Made by a program: the position numbers and the translations under genes | Shown here: piece after piece, positions 42,222 to 51,782 of the stretch | Position numbering within the stretch: the first letter of the stretch is position 1 | Layout: every line of letters begins with the position of its first letter | Assembly: GCA_902785825.1 (NCBI GenBank) | Contig: CACZZZ010000017.1 | Span: 84,875-148,874 of the forward strand | DNA: 64,000 bases | Origin: an uncultured Bacteroidia bacterium | Lineage (GTDB): Bacteria > Bacteroidota > Bacteroidia > Bacteroidales > UBA932 | Direction of reading: 5' to 3' | The notes under the pieces: generated by a model | Told to the model about the DNA's origin: nothing | What the model saw: the letters and a program-made list of their open reading frames with translations, nothing else | The model's database searches: none

Positions 42222-43205
42222 TTATGCGTTACTTATTCTTTTCCAAAGGAGTATCCGCAGTTTGTCGATAAGCAGGAATGCAAGGCCGATGAGAATTAAA
42301 AGGACAAACATTAACTGATACAGCTCTGCTGTTGGGACATTCTCTTCCAACCAAGAGAACAACTGGTGGTAATATGGAGATACCAGGGAATTCTCATGGA
42401 AAAGGTATATAGCAAATGCGGAAGCGGCAAGCCAGTTGACCGTCTTGCTCTCGATCTTCAATTTCGAAAAGAATAGAAGGAAGTATAACGAAGCGATTAT
42501 TGCCAATGGGGAGTCATAGTGGTTCAGGTGGAAACCCATCCCGAATAATTTATAACCGAACCAAAAACCTATGATGGACAGAACCGTGGCCAGGACGTAA
42601 ACCAACAGGTCATACTTCTTATTCAATGCAAATAGTTTTCCAGGATACATCCTGGCGTATCTGGCGAGAAGATAGATGCTTATAAAAGCAATCGGAGAAA
42701 AACCAAACCCGTACGATCCTTCGCCTAAAATGTAACCGTAAACCATCTCCGCCGCGAAGATGAAATAGAGAGCCTTTCTGAAATCACTTTCGGACTCATC
42801 CCTGATGAAAGCCTCCAAAACCGGAGACAATGCATAAAGTACTAGATAAGATACTACAAACCAATAGCCGTAACCGAATGCCAGATATGGAAATAGATCA
42901 TTCTTAAATGATACGGGTTGGCCTAAGGCGGCAAATACAGCAAAGCAAAGAACAGCGACAAATATAACTTGGAACAGCAGTTTTGCGATGCCTTTCCAAC
43001 TGGCCCTGATACCGAACCAGCCTGATAGCATTACAAAGCAGTTTACGCAAATAAGGCAGAACTGATTTATAATCAGCTTAATTACCCCATTAACTCCAAA
43101 CAAGTCACCTTCGTTCATGTAACCGTTGGCATGGCAGGCCATGACCATAAACATGCAGACCAGCCTCAAGAGTTCCATGTTGGATTGTCTTGTTATTCTT
43201 TCCAT
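42222..43205 (-). CDS. Membrane acyltransferase (family 3)
   Basis: 327 residues, about ten transmembrane helices. NMELLRLVCMFMVMACHANG holds the family R...H pair. CVNCFVMLSGWFGIRASW and FAIYLFHENSLV follow. This subgroup (MELLRL, CHANGY) is common in Bacteroidota and Firmicutes capsule loci. The second ATG (43178) is a possible alternative start. It lies 24 nt after the next acyltransferase gene, one of the larger gaps in the operon. Confidence 0.85.
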   Translation of the reverse strand: MERITRQSNMELLRLVCMFMVMACHANGYMNEGDLFGVNGVIKLIINQFCLICVNCFVMLSGWFGIRASWKGIAKLLFQVIFVAVLCFAVFAALGQPVSFKNDLFPYLAFGYGYWFVVSYLVLYALSPVLEAFIRDESESDFRKALYFIFAAEMVYGYILGEGSYGFGFSPIAFISIYLLARYARMYPGKLFALNKKYDLLVYVLATVLSIIGFWFGYKLFGMGFHLNHYDSPLAIIASLYFLLFFSKLKIESKTVNWLAASAFAIYLFHENSLVSPYYHQLFSWLEENVPTAELYQLMFVLLILIGLAFLLIDKLRILLWKRISNA

Positions 43206-43229
43206 GTTTTCAAGAAGTGAAGTCTGATA

Positions 43230-44312
43230 TCATATACGCCCGCCAGTTAGCAAACGTAGCATCCTTGGAGTGAGTTTGCTCATCGTCCAATATAAGCTTA
43301 AGCAGATTCCTGTCGCAATTGTTGGGCGAAGAAAAAGATCTATACAGTTATATAGTTCACCCCATCGAATAGGAATCATGCGAAGAACGATGGAATGTGA
43401 GATATCATGAAGTATCAGTATGTTATGGGCGACAAAGATTAAAAAACTGCTTTTAGACAGGAATGGATGGATATGTAGGTATCCATGCTCAAGTCCGCAT
43501 GATACCAAATTAAAAGATGCGACAATTCCGACGATGATGAATAGGCCACGGAAGGTAAGATATAAGAGCTGTTGGTCAAAGTAGAGTAATATAAGTGCCA
43601 AAAGCAAAGGAGAAAGAATGTAGGTAATAGTGCGGTATCTATTAAAAGTGTTCAGAAGTCCTTTTCCGTAAAGACGGAGATACGAACCTGCGGAGAAATA
43701 TAGGATGCCATCTACAGGCTGGCCAAACCAAAGAGAGGCTAATGTGCATAGGATTAACCAATACAATCCCAGGTGTCGAAGGATCCAAAAGATAAATGGA
43801 GCTAAAACACAGAGAAGCATCAATTCTCGGATGAACCACAGGGGACCATCAAAAGACACTCCAGCATCCCACCATCCGCCCCAATTATTGATGTGTTCTA
43901 TGAATGATAGGTGCTCCCTTCCTTCCAAAGGAGCGCGTAATTGGCGATATCCATATATGACTAAAGCAGCTATGATATTCCAAAGCAAATATGGAATAAG
44001 GAGAGTTTTGATTCTGCTCTTTAACTTATCAGTCCAAATGTGCCAATCCCACTCTTCTAACTTAGAAAAAAATAAATAACCGGAGATGAAGAAGAAGCAT
44101 GGAACAGCCAGGCGACAGATTCCAGCATTGGTTAATATGGAGAGTGAACGATAGATAGGCTGAGAACTACCAAGTCCCAAAGCTCCGGTATGCAGCAATA
44201 CTATCAATGCTGCCATAGGGAACCTGAGCCATTCAATAGTCTTGGACGTCAAATCTCCATCAACCACACGGTTATTGGAAGAGATTCTTGATTTTACTAG
44301 ATAACAACTCAA
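43230..44312 (-). CDS. Membrane acyltransferase (family 3)
   Basis: 360 residues of the same subgroup as 30815 and 36807: TIEWLRFPMAALIVLLHTGA, CFFFISGYLFFSKL, GPLWFIRELMLLCV, and FLSKSSFLIFVAHNILIL. The end is LTPRMLRLLTGGR. The start overlaps the GT2 gene by 41 nt; no closer ATG precedes the conserved block, so I keep it. Confidence 0.85.
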   Translation of the reverse strand: MSCYLVKSRISSNNRVVDGDLTSKTIEWLRFPMAALIVLLHTGALGLGSSQPIYRSLSILTNAGICRLAVPCFFFISGYLFFSKLEEWDWHIWTDKLKSRIKTLLIPYLLWNIIAALVIYGYRQLRAPLEGREHLSFIEHINNWGGWWDAGVSFDGPLWFIRELMLLCVLAPFIFWILRHLGLYWLILCTLASLWFGQPVDGILYFSAGSYLRLYGKGLLNTFNRYRTITYILSPLLLALILLYFDQQLLYLTFRGLFIIVGIVASFNLVSCGLEHGYLHIHPFLSKSSFLIFVAHNILILHDISHSIVLRMIPIRWGELYNCIDLFLRPTIATGICLSLYWTMSKLTPRMLRLLTGGRI

Positions 44313-45198
44313 TTAATGTTCTAATATAACGAATGCGCCCCTTTGGCACATGCCGAAAGAGGCTTTCTCTCAGTTTTAAAAATTCCACCTTTTGTTTTAA
44401 AGAGAGAGTGTTAATCAACTTGGTAGCGAGAGAAAGACGCCCGTAAAAGAGCCTTTCATCTTGTTCGTATAGATAACGTTCATCGTCATTTATCAAGTCG
44501 ATTCTGGATAGATACTCTTTATAAGAGGCACGAATCATCATCAGAGGGTCTTTGATATTGCTTAAAGATACGGTCTGACGAATGAAATAACGGTAAGTCA
44601 TCTCGGGACTTAATAGAATGGAACCACATTGTTTGAAGCATTGTCTTGAGAATACATGATCCTCCAGCCAGGAGATGCTCTCATCAAACCTAACATTGCC
44701 TATGGTGGTTCTTTTGAATGCCGTATTCCATAAGAATCCAGAATAGCCGCATTCTTCTGTGGAATGCAAAATCAGGGAGCTATCTTGTCCCTTAATCAAG
44801 ATTAATCTAGAAATCTGATGTTGGATGGACTCTGATTCTCGATCTTCTATGTATCCACATTTAATGATATCTGCATGGTAGGTTCCAATTAAAGACTCAT
44901 AGATGGTTAAGGAATCGGGAAGCAGTTGGTCATCAGAGTCAACAAATACAACATATTCTCCCGTCGCATTATCTAATCCTAAATTCCTTGCTTTACTTAC
45001 TCCTCCTTTTTCAGTGTGATAGTACTTGAATCTCTTGTCTCTAGAGGAGTAATCAATACAAATCGCCAGGCTTCTGTCAGTACTACCATCATCAACTAAT
45101 AGAACCTCATAATCCGTGAAAGACTGTCTGGATATGCTGTCTAGACACTCTGCAAGAAAAGGTTCAGAATTATATACAGGTATAATAATGGAAAACAT
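44272..45198 (-). CDS. Glycosyltransferase family 2
   Basis: 308 residues from MFSIIIPVYNSEPFLAECLD; an ATG 18 nt earlier (45216) is in frame. GT-A blocks: VLLVDDGSTDRSLAI, YVVFVDSDDQLLPDSL with the DxD, and ISWLEDHVFSRQCF. The gene is clearly more AT-rich than the first part of the window, like its neighbours up to about 50.8 kb. Confidence 0.9.
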   Translation of the reverse strand: MFSIIIPVYNSEPFLAECLDSISRQSFTDYEVLLVDDGSTDRSLAICIDYSSRDKRFKYYHTEKGGVSKARNLGLDNATGEYVVFVDSDDQLLPDSLTIYESLIGTYHADIIKCGYIEDRESESIQHQISRLILIKGQDSSLILHSTEECGYSGFLWNTAFKRTTIGNVRFDESISWLEDHVFSRQCFKQCGSILLSPEMTYRYFIRQTVSLSNIKDPLMMIRASYKEYLSRIDLINDDERYLYEQDERLFYGRLSLATKLINTLSLKQKVEFLKLRESLFRHVPKGRIRYIRTLIELLSSKIKNLFQ

Positions 45199-45222
45199 GG
45201 GGGCTTGGACATACATGACTTT

Positions 45223-46212
45223 TCACTGATGTTTGTACTTCCAGGCTTGATAAAGATTCAGCAGTTTGACATACAAAACTGGAGAGGCCAGCAAGAGATT
45301 TGCCAAGGCTTGGTCTTTGACAGGGAAATACTTTTTATATTTTCCCCATTCGGAACGGATGAAACTCTTGTTCTTCTTCCTGAAAGCCTTGAATTCTTTT
45401 GTGCCAAAGAAACTGCGGTTACGTGTATAGCTTTCAAAGAGAAAGGAGACGATATTGTAACGGAACCACGGTTGGTCTTCTATCGATACTACCTCGTTTG
45501 CAAACCTATCAAGATGCTTATATATCGTAATTACATCATTTCCCCTAGTGACTTGGACAGAATTCATATGTGATCCTGACCATTGACGATAAACATACAA
45601 ATACTCTTCGAGAATAAGGAAAATATTGCCGATATACTTCAATACCCTGGCAAAATACTCATCTTCGTATCTTGCATCCTTTGGGAAATATAACCACTTG
45701 TTTTTAAACAACTTCCTTTTAATGATAAACTGAGGAGGGCCTATCAATAAAAAGTCCTTCCTTTTCAATAAATCTTTCCCAGAGATTACGTATCTTTCGT
45801 TTAATTCATGTGTGGTGTATCCATTTCTTCCATCCTCGAATACCAGGCGCATAGGCGTTACGAATACGTCGACATTATTGTAAAGGCTAATAGTATCAAG
45901 AACGATCGAGATGGCTCCTTCAACTAAGTAATCATCACTGTCGATGAACCAAATATAATCCCCAGTTGCTTCCTTTACGCCGTTCATCCTTGCCACTCCG
46001 ACCCCTTGGTTTTTCTGGTTGATTAAACGGATATTATAATTATTATCACAAAAAGATTGAACTATGGTCCCAGATTCATCTGTCGAGCCGTCATCTATAA
46101 CAATTACCTCATAGTCTGACAAAGCAGTGTTATTGTTCAGAATAGAAGCCAAACACTCACCAACATACTGTTTTGTATTGTATAAGGGTATTATTATGGA
46201 AAGAATCGGCAT
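45223..46212 (-). CDS. Glycosyltransferase family 2
   Basis: 329 residues. LSIIIPLYNTKQYVGECLAS, VIVIDDGSTDESGTI and YIWFIDSDDYLVEGAI define the GT-A core; ARYEDEYFARVLKYI is the acceptor-side ED motif. Two bases separate it from the preceding GT2 gene. Confidence 0.9.
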   Translation of the reverse strand: MPILSIIIPLYNTKQYVGECLASILNNNTALSDYEVIVIDDGSTDESGTIVQSFCDNNYNIRLINQKNQGVGVARMNGVKEATGDYIWFIDSDDYLVEGAISIVLDTISLYNNVDVFVTPMRLVFEDGRNGYTTHELNERYVISGKDLLKRKDFLLIGPPQFIIKRKLFKNKWLYFPKDARYEDEYFARVLKYIGNIFLILEEYLYVYRQWSGSHMNSVQVTRGNDVITIYKHLDRFANEVVSIEDQPWFRYNIVSFLFESYTRNRSFFGTKEFKAFRKKNKSFIRSEWGKYKKYFPVKDQALANLLLASPVLYVKLLNLYQAWKYKHQ

Positions 46213-46214
46213 GG

Positions 46215-47276
46215 TTATTTTGTCGAGGTGCGATTATATACTTTATGGAACCAATCAGCTAACCTATATAGAATTTGTGCAACCTTGATCTTATAGTTGT
46301 GGCCTCTCCAATCTGAAACAGGATAAAACCGAATACCTCCGATAGTTATTGAGTACCGACCGGTAGAGTCGTAAACAATACTATTCTTTTCACTAAGAAA
46401 TCTGTCAAATTGTTTCAATTTTTCCAAGGAGTCAACAGTACAGTTATAAGTGAAGAGGCACAATTGATAAAGGTGTGAGGCTTCTTTTATGAGGCGATCA
46501 ACCATAAAAGATGAAACACCAGCATCATCTATAACGTTGTCATGGTAGAAACTGACATTTGATTCAATTACTTGAAAGGACATGCTTAAATTCTTAATTC
46601 TTTGTTCTGTGGACATGGATTGTCCCTCTCTGTCAATAGTGTATCTGTAAAGAGTGCCTTTGAATTGATAAATGCTTCTAACCTTGATTAAAGGATTGAA
46701 TATCCACTCATTATCAGTATATGAAATGCCCTCGGTTTGATGGTAGTGAATCTCTTTTAATAGTTGTGTTTTGTATGTCAACCCATGAATAAACCAATCC
46801 ATGCGGTCCTTCTCGGAAATACTCTTGAGCGAACAAGGACAATCGTAGTGTGAAAAGAAATAAGATTTAACAAATGAATTATTCTCTCTAACGAATGAAT
46901 AATTAGAGAGGATTAAATCAGCGTTCGACTCAACGTTTGTATTATTAATAAAATCAAGGAACAAAGAGAACTCTTGGGAGTCAAGAGAATCATCCGCATC
47001 AAGAATTTTAATAAAGACTCCTCTCGCCTCTGACAGACCCCTATTAACACAAGATCCATAATGCCCATTCTCCTTGTCTATGACTCGGAAAGATTCCGGA
47101 CGCCTTGCCTCATATTGGTGGCCGATCTCGGATGTCCTGTCCGATGACCCGTCATTAATTATCAAGGCCTCGAACATCATCATATGCTTCTCGTCCACAA
47201 TCAATGAAGAGAGGCACCGGTCAAGGTATCTCTCCATGTTGTAGGCAGGAATTATGAGCGTTAGGATCTTATCCAT
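46215..47276 (-). CDS. Glycosyltransferase family 2 (longer variant)
   Basis: 353 residues. LTLIIPAYNMERYLDRCLSS, LIINDGSSDRTSEI, DKENGHYGSCVNRGL and IKILDADDSLDSQEF form the core. The variant with ENGHYGSCVNRGL is common in Firmicutes and Bacteroidota capsules. Its start overlaps the glf stop by 8 nt, so it may use UDP-galactofuranose made by Glf; that link is inference. Confidence 0.9.
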   Translation of the reverse strand: MDKILTLIIPAYNMERYLDRCLSSLIVDEKHMMMFEALIINDGSSDRTSEIGHQYEARRPESFRVIDKENGHYGSCVNRGLSEARGVFIKILDADDSLDSQEFSLFLDFINNTNVESNADLILSNYSFVRENNSFVKSYFFSHYDCPCSLKSISEKDRMDWFIHGLTYKTQLLKEIHYHQTEGISYTDNEWIFNPLIKVRSIYQFKGTLYRYTIDREGQSMSTEQRIKNLSMSFQVIESNVSFYHDNVIDDAGVSSFMVDRLIKEASHLYQLCLFTYNCTVDSLEKLKQFDRFLSEKNSIVYDSTGRYSITIGGIRFYPVSDWRGHNYKIKVAQILYRLADWFHKVYNRTSTK

Positions 47277-48402
47277 TGTAATCTAAGGAGAGTGCCTTTT
47301 CGATTATCGGTGCCATGTCATAATACTTGTATTCAGCCAGCCGTCCTCCGAATATGACGTTGGCTTCGCTATCGGCTAATGCTTTGTATTTCAAATATAA
47401 AGCATTGTTGCGAGTGTCATTGATTGGATAGAATGGCTCCATTCCTTCCTTCCATTCCGAAGGATATTCTTTAGTGACAACGGTTTTTGGATTGTCATAG
47501 ACGGCCTGTCCAAACGTTTCGAAATGCTTGTGTTCGATTATGCGGGTGAAGGCTATTTCACGTTCGGTGTAATTGATTACAGCATTCCCTTGAAAGTTTG
47601 GAGAATCAATAACTTCCGTATCAAATCTAACAGTGCGGTAGTCTAATTTCCCAAACCTATATCCAAAATACTCATCGATCCTTCCTGTGTAAACGATCTT
47701 CTTGGCCAGGCTTTCCCAATGCTCCCTGTCTTGAAAAAAGTCGCATCCGACTCGGGTTTCTATCCCCTCAAGAAGGCCGTTGACCAGTTTATTATAGCCG
47801 CCTTCGGGAATGCCTTGATACTTGTCATTGAAATAATTGTTATCGAACACAAACCTGAGCGGTAAACGTCTAATAATGAACGCAGGAAGTTCATGGCAAG
47901 GTCGTCCCCACTGCTTTTCGGTGTAGCCTTTTACGAGTCTTTCGTAAATATCTCTGCCAACGAGCAGTAGGGCCTGTTCCTCAAGATTCCTGGGTTCGAT
48001 TACTCTTTCAGCAGCCATTAAGGTCTTAGCTTCGGATCGCTGCTCTTCGATTATTGCCAAAGCCTTTTCCGGCGTGGTTACACCCCACATCTGGAAGAAT
48101 GTATTCATGTTGAAAGGAAGGTTATAAAGCTTTCCTTTGTATGACGCCAATGGCGAATTGGTGTACCTGTTGAACGGGACTATCTCGTTGACAAAGTCCC
48201 AAACATCCTTGTTCGAGGTATGGAATATGTGAGCACCGTATTTATGGACGTTAATCCCCTCTATGTTTTCACAATAGATATTCCCGCCCAGATGCTGCCG
48301 CTTGTCAATCACCAGGCAGCGATTGCCTTTTTTATGTGCGAGATGTGCAAAGGTTGCTCCGTAGAGGCCGGATCCGACAACGATATAATCATATGTACTC
48401 AT
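47269..48402 (-). CDS. glf: UDP-galactopyranose mutase
   Basis: 377 residues of FAD-dependent mutase that converts UDP-galactopyranose to UDP-galactofuranose in the cytoplasm. The FAD-binding fold starts YIVVGSGLYGATFAH and GNIYCENIEGINVHKYGAHI (core YGAHIFHT). Substrate-site residues fall in FNRYTNSPLASYKG, EKQWGRPCHELP and RNNALYLKYKAL. Its presence shows that the polysaccharide very probably contains galactofuranose. It overlaps the acyltransferase stop by 4 nt. Confidence 0.96.
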   Translation of the reverse strand: MSTYDYIVVGSGLYGATFAHLAHKKGNRCLVIDKRQHLGGNIYCENIEGINVHKYGAHIFHTSNKDVWDFVNEIVPFNRYTNSPLASYKGKLYNLPFNMNTFFQMWGVTTPEKALAIIEEQRSEAKTLMAAERVIEPRNLEEQALLLVGRDIYERLVKGYTEKQWGRPCHELPAFIIRRLPLRFVFDNNYFNDKYQGIPEGGYNKLVNGLLEGIETRVGCDFFQDREHWESLAKKIVYTGRIDEYFGYRFGKLDYRTVRFDTEVIDSPNFQGNAVINYTEREIAFTRIIEHKHFETFGQAVYDNPKTVVTKEYPSEWKEGMEPFYPINDTRNNALYLKYKALADSEANVIFGGRLAEYKYYDMAPIIEKALSLDYNG

Positions 48403-49358
48403 AGTCTGAATAGTTTAGAGTATCCAGGAATCTTGGATAGAAGTAGAGCAACAAAAAACACTATACTAGCGAGTGTAATAAACTCAATCAGGAAAATAAA
48501 GTTGACGTTAATATTGAGTAATTCGATCCGAGGGATAATAATGGGGGTTATGAATATGTTGAGTATAAAAACATGGAAACAATATACGGGTAAAACCAGA
48601 GTTGAATACTTGCTAAACAAAGGAGATACTGAGTGTTGGCCTATTGTCATGACGAATAGTGCGAGTGTGTAAAGAACGCAAAATGGGGATCCGAAATGAA
48701 ACTCAATGCCTCCTGCAGGGAGAAAAAAGACGCAGAGGGCATATGGAATGAAGGATGCAACCACGTGATACCAGTGAACCTGAAACTTCGAAGGGTTAAG
48801 ACGGAGATATGAACCGAGCAGAAAATAAAAAACGAAGTACCATAACCTAAAGGTCTGAGTAATATGATTTTTCTCAAATTGAAAAAGAATATCCGCAACC
48901 CACCATAAAATGTTGACAACAAAAAGAATGATTAAAACGTTGCGATGAGATCTTTGGGAAAGCTTGCCTAATAATGGGGTCATTAGGTACAGAATCAGCA
49001 TCGATCCGAAATACCAAAAATGCCACCAGTCTCCTTCTTGAATGAAACACCACGGGAAACTGTAGAAGAATCTACTTTCCTTTATAAAATAAAAAAGATC
49101 ATATGCTAAACAAATAACAACCGTAACCTTTAGAATATTCAAACACTTATGCAGGATGTATTTATATGATAACTCCTTGTTTGCCATCAAGAAACCGCTA
49201 ACCATGAAGAACAAAGGAATCGCTATCCCGCTCAGGCTGCGTATTAATTGGCATGAAGGAAAACCGGTACTGACTCGGCAAACATTAAGATGAAGTGCCA
49301 AAACCATCAATGTTGCCAGGCTTTTTATTTGGTCAATGGAAGCGATCCGGCTTTGCAT
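48399..49358 (-). CDS. Membrane acyltransferase (family 3)
   Basis: 319 residues, about ten transmembrane helices. IDQIKSLATLMVLALHLNVC contains the conserved His; IPLFFMVSGFLMANKEL and GDWWHFWYFGSMLILYL follow. It is AT-rich and near glf. Likely acylates a sugar of the repeat unit. Nine bases separate it from the flippase gene. Confidence 0.83.
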   Translation of the reverse strand: MQSRIASIDQIKSLATLMVLALHLNVCRVSTGFPSCQLIRSLSGIAIPLFFMVSGFLMANKELSYKYILHKCLNILKVTVVICLAYDLFYFIKESRFFYSFPWCFIQEGDWWHFWYFGSMLILYLMTPLLGKLSQRSHRNVLIILFVVNILWWVADILFQFEKNHITQTFRLWYFVFYFLLGSYLRLNPSKFQVHWYHVVASFIPYALCVFFLPAGGIEFHFGSPFCVLYTLALFVMTIGQHSVSPLFSKYSTLVLPVYCFHVFILNIFITPIIIPRIELLNINVNFIFLIEFITLASIVFFVALLLSKIPGYSKLFRL

Positions 49359-49367
49359 AAGAGATGT

Positions 49368-50819
49368 TCAGCTCCGTCGCTTTTGGGTGAATTCCTTTAA
49401 AATAGAAAGGAATTCACGGAGATTGCGATCATTCGTAATCCATGCAATTACTAAATAAACTAGGATACCTGTCCCAGTGCCTATCAAAGTCTTTGCCCAC
49501 CATCCTTTAATCGCAAATGTTGCTGCGAAGACAACAGCTCCCATAATCAAAGATTTAAGGATGATAGGAAGAATCTCTTTCATTTGTTTTTTCCATCCGT
49601 ATCCCAGGATTTTTCCCGTGTAATGACAATTAATTGAGAATGCTATAAAATCGTAGCAAGACTTGCCGACCAACATCCATATAATGCCAAAAGGGATAGT
49701 TAAAAACACAATTGAGAATGCGATGGTTTTCTTTATGATTTCCAGTTTTAAAACAAGATCTGTCCGCCCTTTAACGTAAAGAAGGTTGAGATTTACATGA
49801 GTTAATGGTGTAAACATTGCCCCAATGGCGATTATTCGTAGAAAAGGCACACAAGGTAACCATTTTTCCCCTAAGAGCAGACCAATAAAGGGTTCACCAA
49901 GGACCGCCATGCCAACCAAGATCGGATATAACGCAAACAAAGGGACGGTAAGCATTTTCCTGTATGCATTTACTAATTTGGCATTATCGTCTTGTAGCCT
50001 GGCTAAAATGGGGTAATTAACACTCACCAATATATCGGTGGTGACATTAGCCGGAAACGTTGCCAACTGACCTCCCCTTGTGTAATGTCCGACCTCATCT
50101 GGGGTGAATTTCTTTCCGATAATGAGGGTGTAAACATTCCCGTAAATTGTGTTAATCAAGGATGATGCGAGAATTTTCGAGCCGAATCCAAATAAATAGC
50201 GGAACGAGTCTTTCGAAAATCCGGTACCCGGCATCCACCACTTAAGATACGCCACTGCCATTAATCCTCTGATGATGCAACTAAATATCGTTTGCCAAAC
50301 AAGAGCCCATACTCCCCATCCGATGAAAGCAAAGAATACACCTACGCATCCTGTCATGATTTGTGAGACCAGGGAGATGATGGACATGGCCTTGAATTGC
50401 AGGTCGATTCTGAGTTTAGTGTAATGAGCGTTGAAAAGCGCATTCAGTACTAGTTGGAAGGTTATAACCCTGGTAACATCTTTAAGTACCGGCGTTTTGT
50501 AGAACTCCGCGATCCATGGAGCGGCTATAAATAGGATCAGATATAATAGTGTGCTTATCCCGAAGTTGAAAACAAACAGAGTGGAATAATCATCTTTCTT
50601 TTTTTCCTTTTTCTGTATTAGAGCCGTTCCTAGTCCACTATCGACCAATGTACCAGCTATGCCAATGAAAATGCCAGTCATCCCAATCACCCCATAGTCG
50701 GCAGGGGCAAGCAGACGTGCCATGATTATCCCTAGAATAAAAGCGATGGCCTGCGAGGTAAATTTCTCTATCGCAGCCCAAGACATCCCTTTGATCGCTT
50801 CGTTACGTAGTGATGCCAT
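49368..50819 (-). CDS. wzx: Wzx-type polysaccharide flippase (PST/MOP superfamily)
   Basis: 483 residues and about fourteen transmembrane segments. The family start is AIKGMSWAAIEKFTSQ, then LGIIMARLLAPADYGVIGM, GLGTALIQKKEKKKDDYST (core GLGTALIQK) and FTPDEVGHYTRGGQLATFP. It moves lipid-linked repeat units across the inner membrane. Together with the Wzy-like and Wzc/Wza proteins this shows a Wzy-dependent pathway. Confidence 0.92.
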   Translation of the reverse strand: MASLRNEAIKGMSWAAIEKFTSQAIAFILGIIMARLLAPADYGVIGMTGIFIGIAGTLVDSGLGTALIQKKEKKKDDYSTLFVFNFGISTLLYLILFIAAPWIAEFYKTPVLKDVTRVITFQLVLNALFNAHYTKLRIDLQFKAMSIISLVSQIMTGCVGVFFAFIGWGVWALVWQTIFSCIIRGLMAVAYLKWWMPGTGFSKDSFRYLFGFGSKILASSLINTIYGNVYTLIIGKKFTPDEVGHYTRGGQLATFPANVTTDILVSVNYPILARLQDDNAKLVNAYRKMLTVPLFALYPILVGMAVLGEPFIGLLLGEKWLPCVPFLRIIAIGAMFTPLTHVNLNLLYVKGRTDLVLKLEIIKKTIAFSIVFLTIPFGIIWMLVGKSCYDFIAFSINCHYTGKILGYGWKKQMKEILPIILKSLIMGAVVFAATFAIKGWWAKTLIGTGTGILVYLVIAWITNDRNLREFLSILKEFTQKRRS

Positions 50820-50837
50820 CCCTGAAATGCGGCTTAT

Positions 50838-51782
50838 TTAGCGAGAGAGCCTAAATCTCTCGAGCCATCTCTTCTTTTTCCGTAATTGTCTCAATTCCGA
50901 CAGATAATCGGTATATGGCCTGTCAGGATCCAGTACTTCGAAATGCCCATGAATACTATCTTGTCGGATAGGAATCATATAATCTGGACCGTACTCCTTC
51001 GCCAAAATCTCTTCAAATCCAGAGGGGACGGGAATGACAGAATCCTCAAAAGGCAAATACAAAGTTTCTTCATACCACTTTTTGTCTCTTTGGAAACGAT
51101 TGAGGTCAGTGAGGAAAGATAAGCAAGAAACTGTCTTATAGCCAGTGTTCTTACTTAGTAATGCCTCGTACTCTCGAAAGTATTCGATGAAACCGATTTT
51201 GTCAATAAAGCGCCTGTTTTTCCAGATCGCTTGATTCTGTTTGAAATGAATTAACCCATATTTCCCGTAAGCGTATTCATTTAGCCGATAAGACATCTCG
51301 TCTCTTGTTCGGATAAGCTGGTCTAATTCGTCCTTGTTTTCAGGCACGTCGTCGTAAGGGAAAATATCAATGAAAATTCCTTGATGAAAATCTTGATCTA
51401 TGTCGAAAGGCAGGATGGCGGTTGTACCGTCCATTCGCAGTTGCGCATGACCTCTTGGATAGGGAACTTTCTCTGAATAAGCTGTTTGGAAAAAGAATGG
51501 AGCTTTAAATTCTGATGCGGAAATACGGACAAGTTTGTCGTAATCCTCTCGCATCATTACCATGTCGATATCGTCATCCCATGGGATATAACCTTTATGG
51601 CGAATTGTCCCAAGTAGAGTGCCACCATCTGCCCAAATCTTCAGATTATGTGCGGAACATACCTGTAGTAATTTATTCAACAATCGTAGTTGAACAGTCC
51701 ATACCCGCTTCATGTCGCAAGAAACGAGATAACCATCCCTGAATTCGTCTTCAGAGTTAATTATTTGGTGTTCTTCAGGCAT
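50838..51782 (-). CDS. LicD-family phosphotransferase
   Basis: 314 residues. The LicD/fukutin nucleotidyltransferase-like signature is present: KIWADGGTLLGTIRHKGYIP followed by WDDDIDMVMMREDYDKL with the metal-binding DxD. LicD proteins move phosphocholine or polyol-phosphate from a CDP-linked donor to a glycan. Its place directly after the IspD-like cytidylyltransferase and an NAD-dependent epimerase suggests that these provide the CDP-donor. The start overlaps the epimerase stop by 22 nt. Confidence 0.88.
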   Translation of the reverse strand: MPEEHQIINSEDEFRDGYLVSCDMKRVWTVQLRLLNKLLQVCSAHNLKIWADGGTLLGTIRHKGYIPWDDDIDMVMMREDYDKLVRISASEFKAPFFFQTAYSEKVPYPRGHAQLRMDGTTAILPFDIDQDFHQGIFIDIFPYDDVPENKDELDQLIRTRDEMSYRLNEYAYGKYGLIHFKQNQAIWKNRRFIDKIGFIEYFREYEALLSKNTGYKTVSCLSFLTDLNRFQRDKKWYEETLYLPFEDSVIPVPSGFEEILAKEYGPDYMIPIRQDSIHGHFEVLDPDRPYTDYLSELRQLRKKKRWLERFRLSR

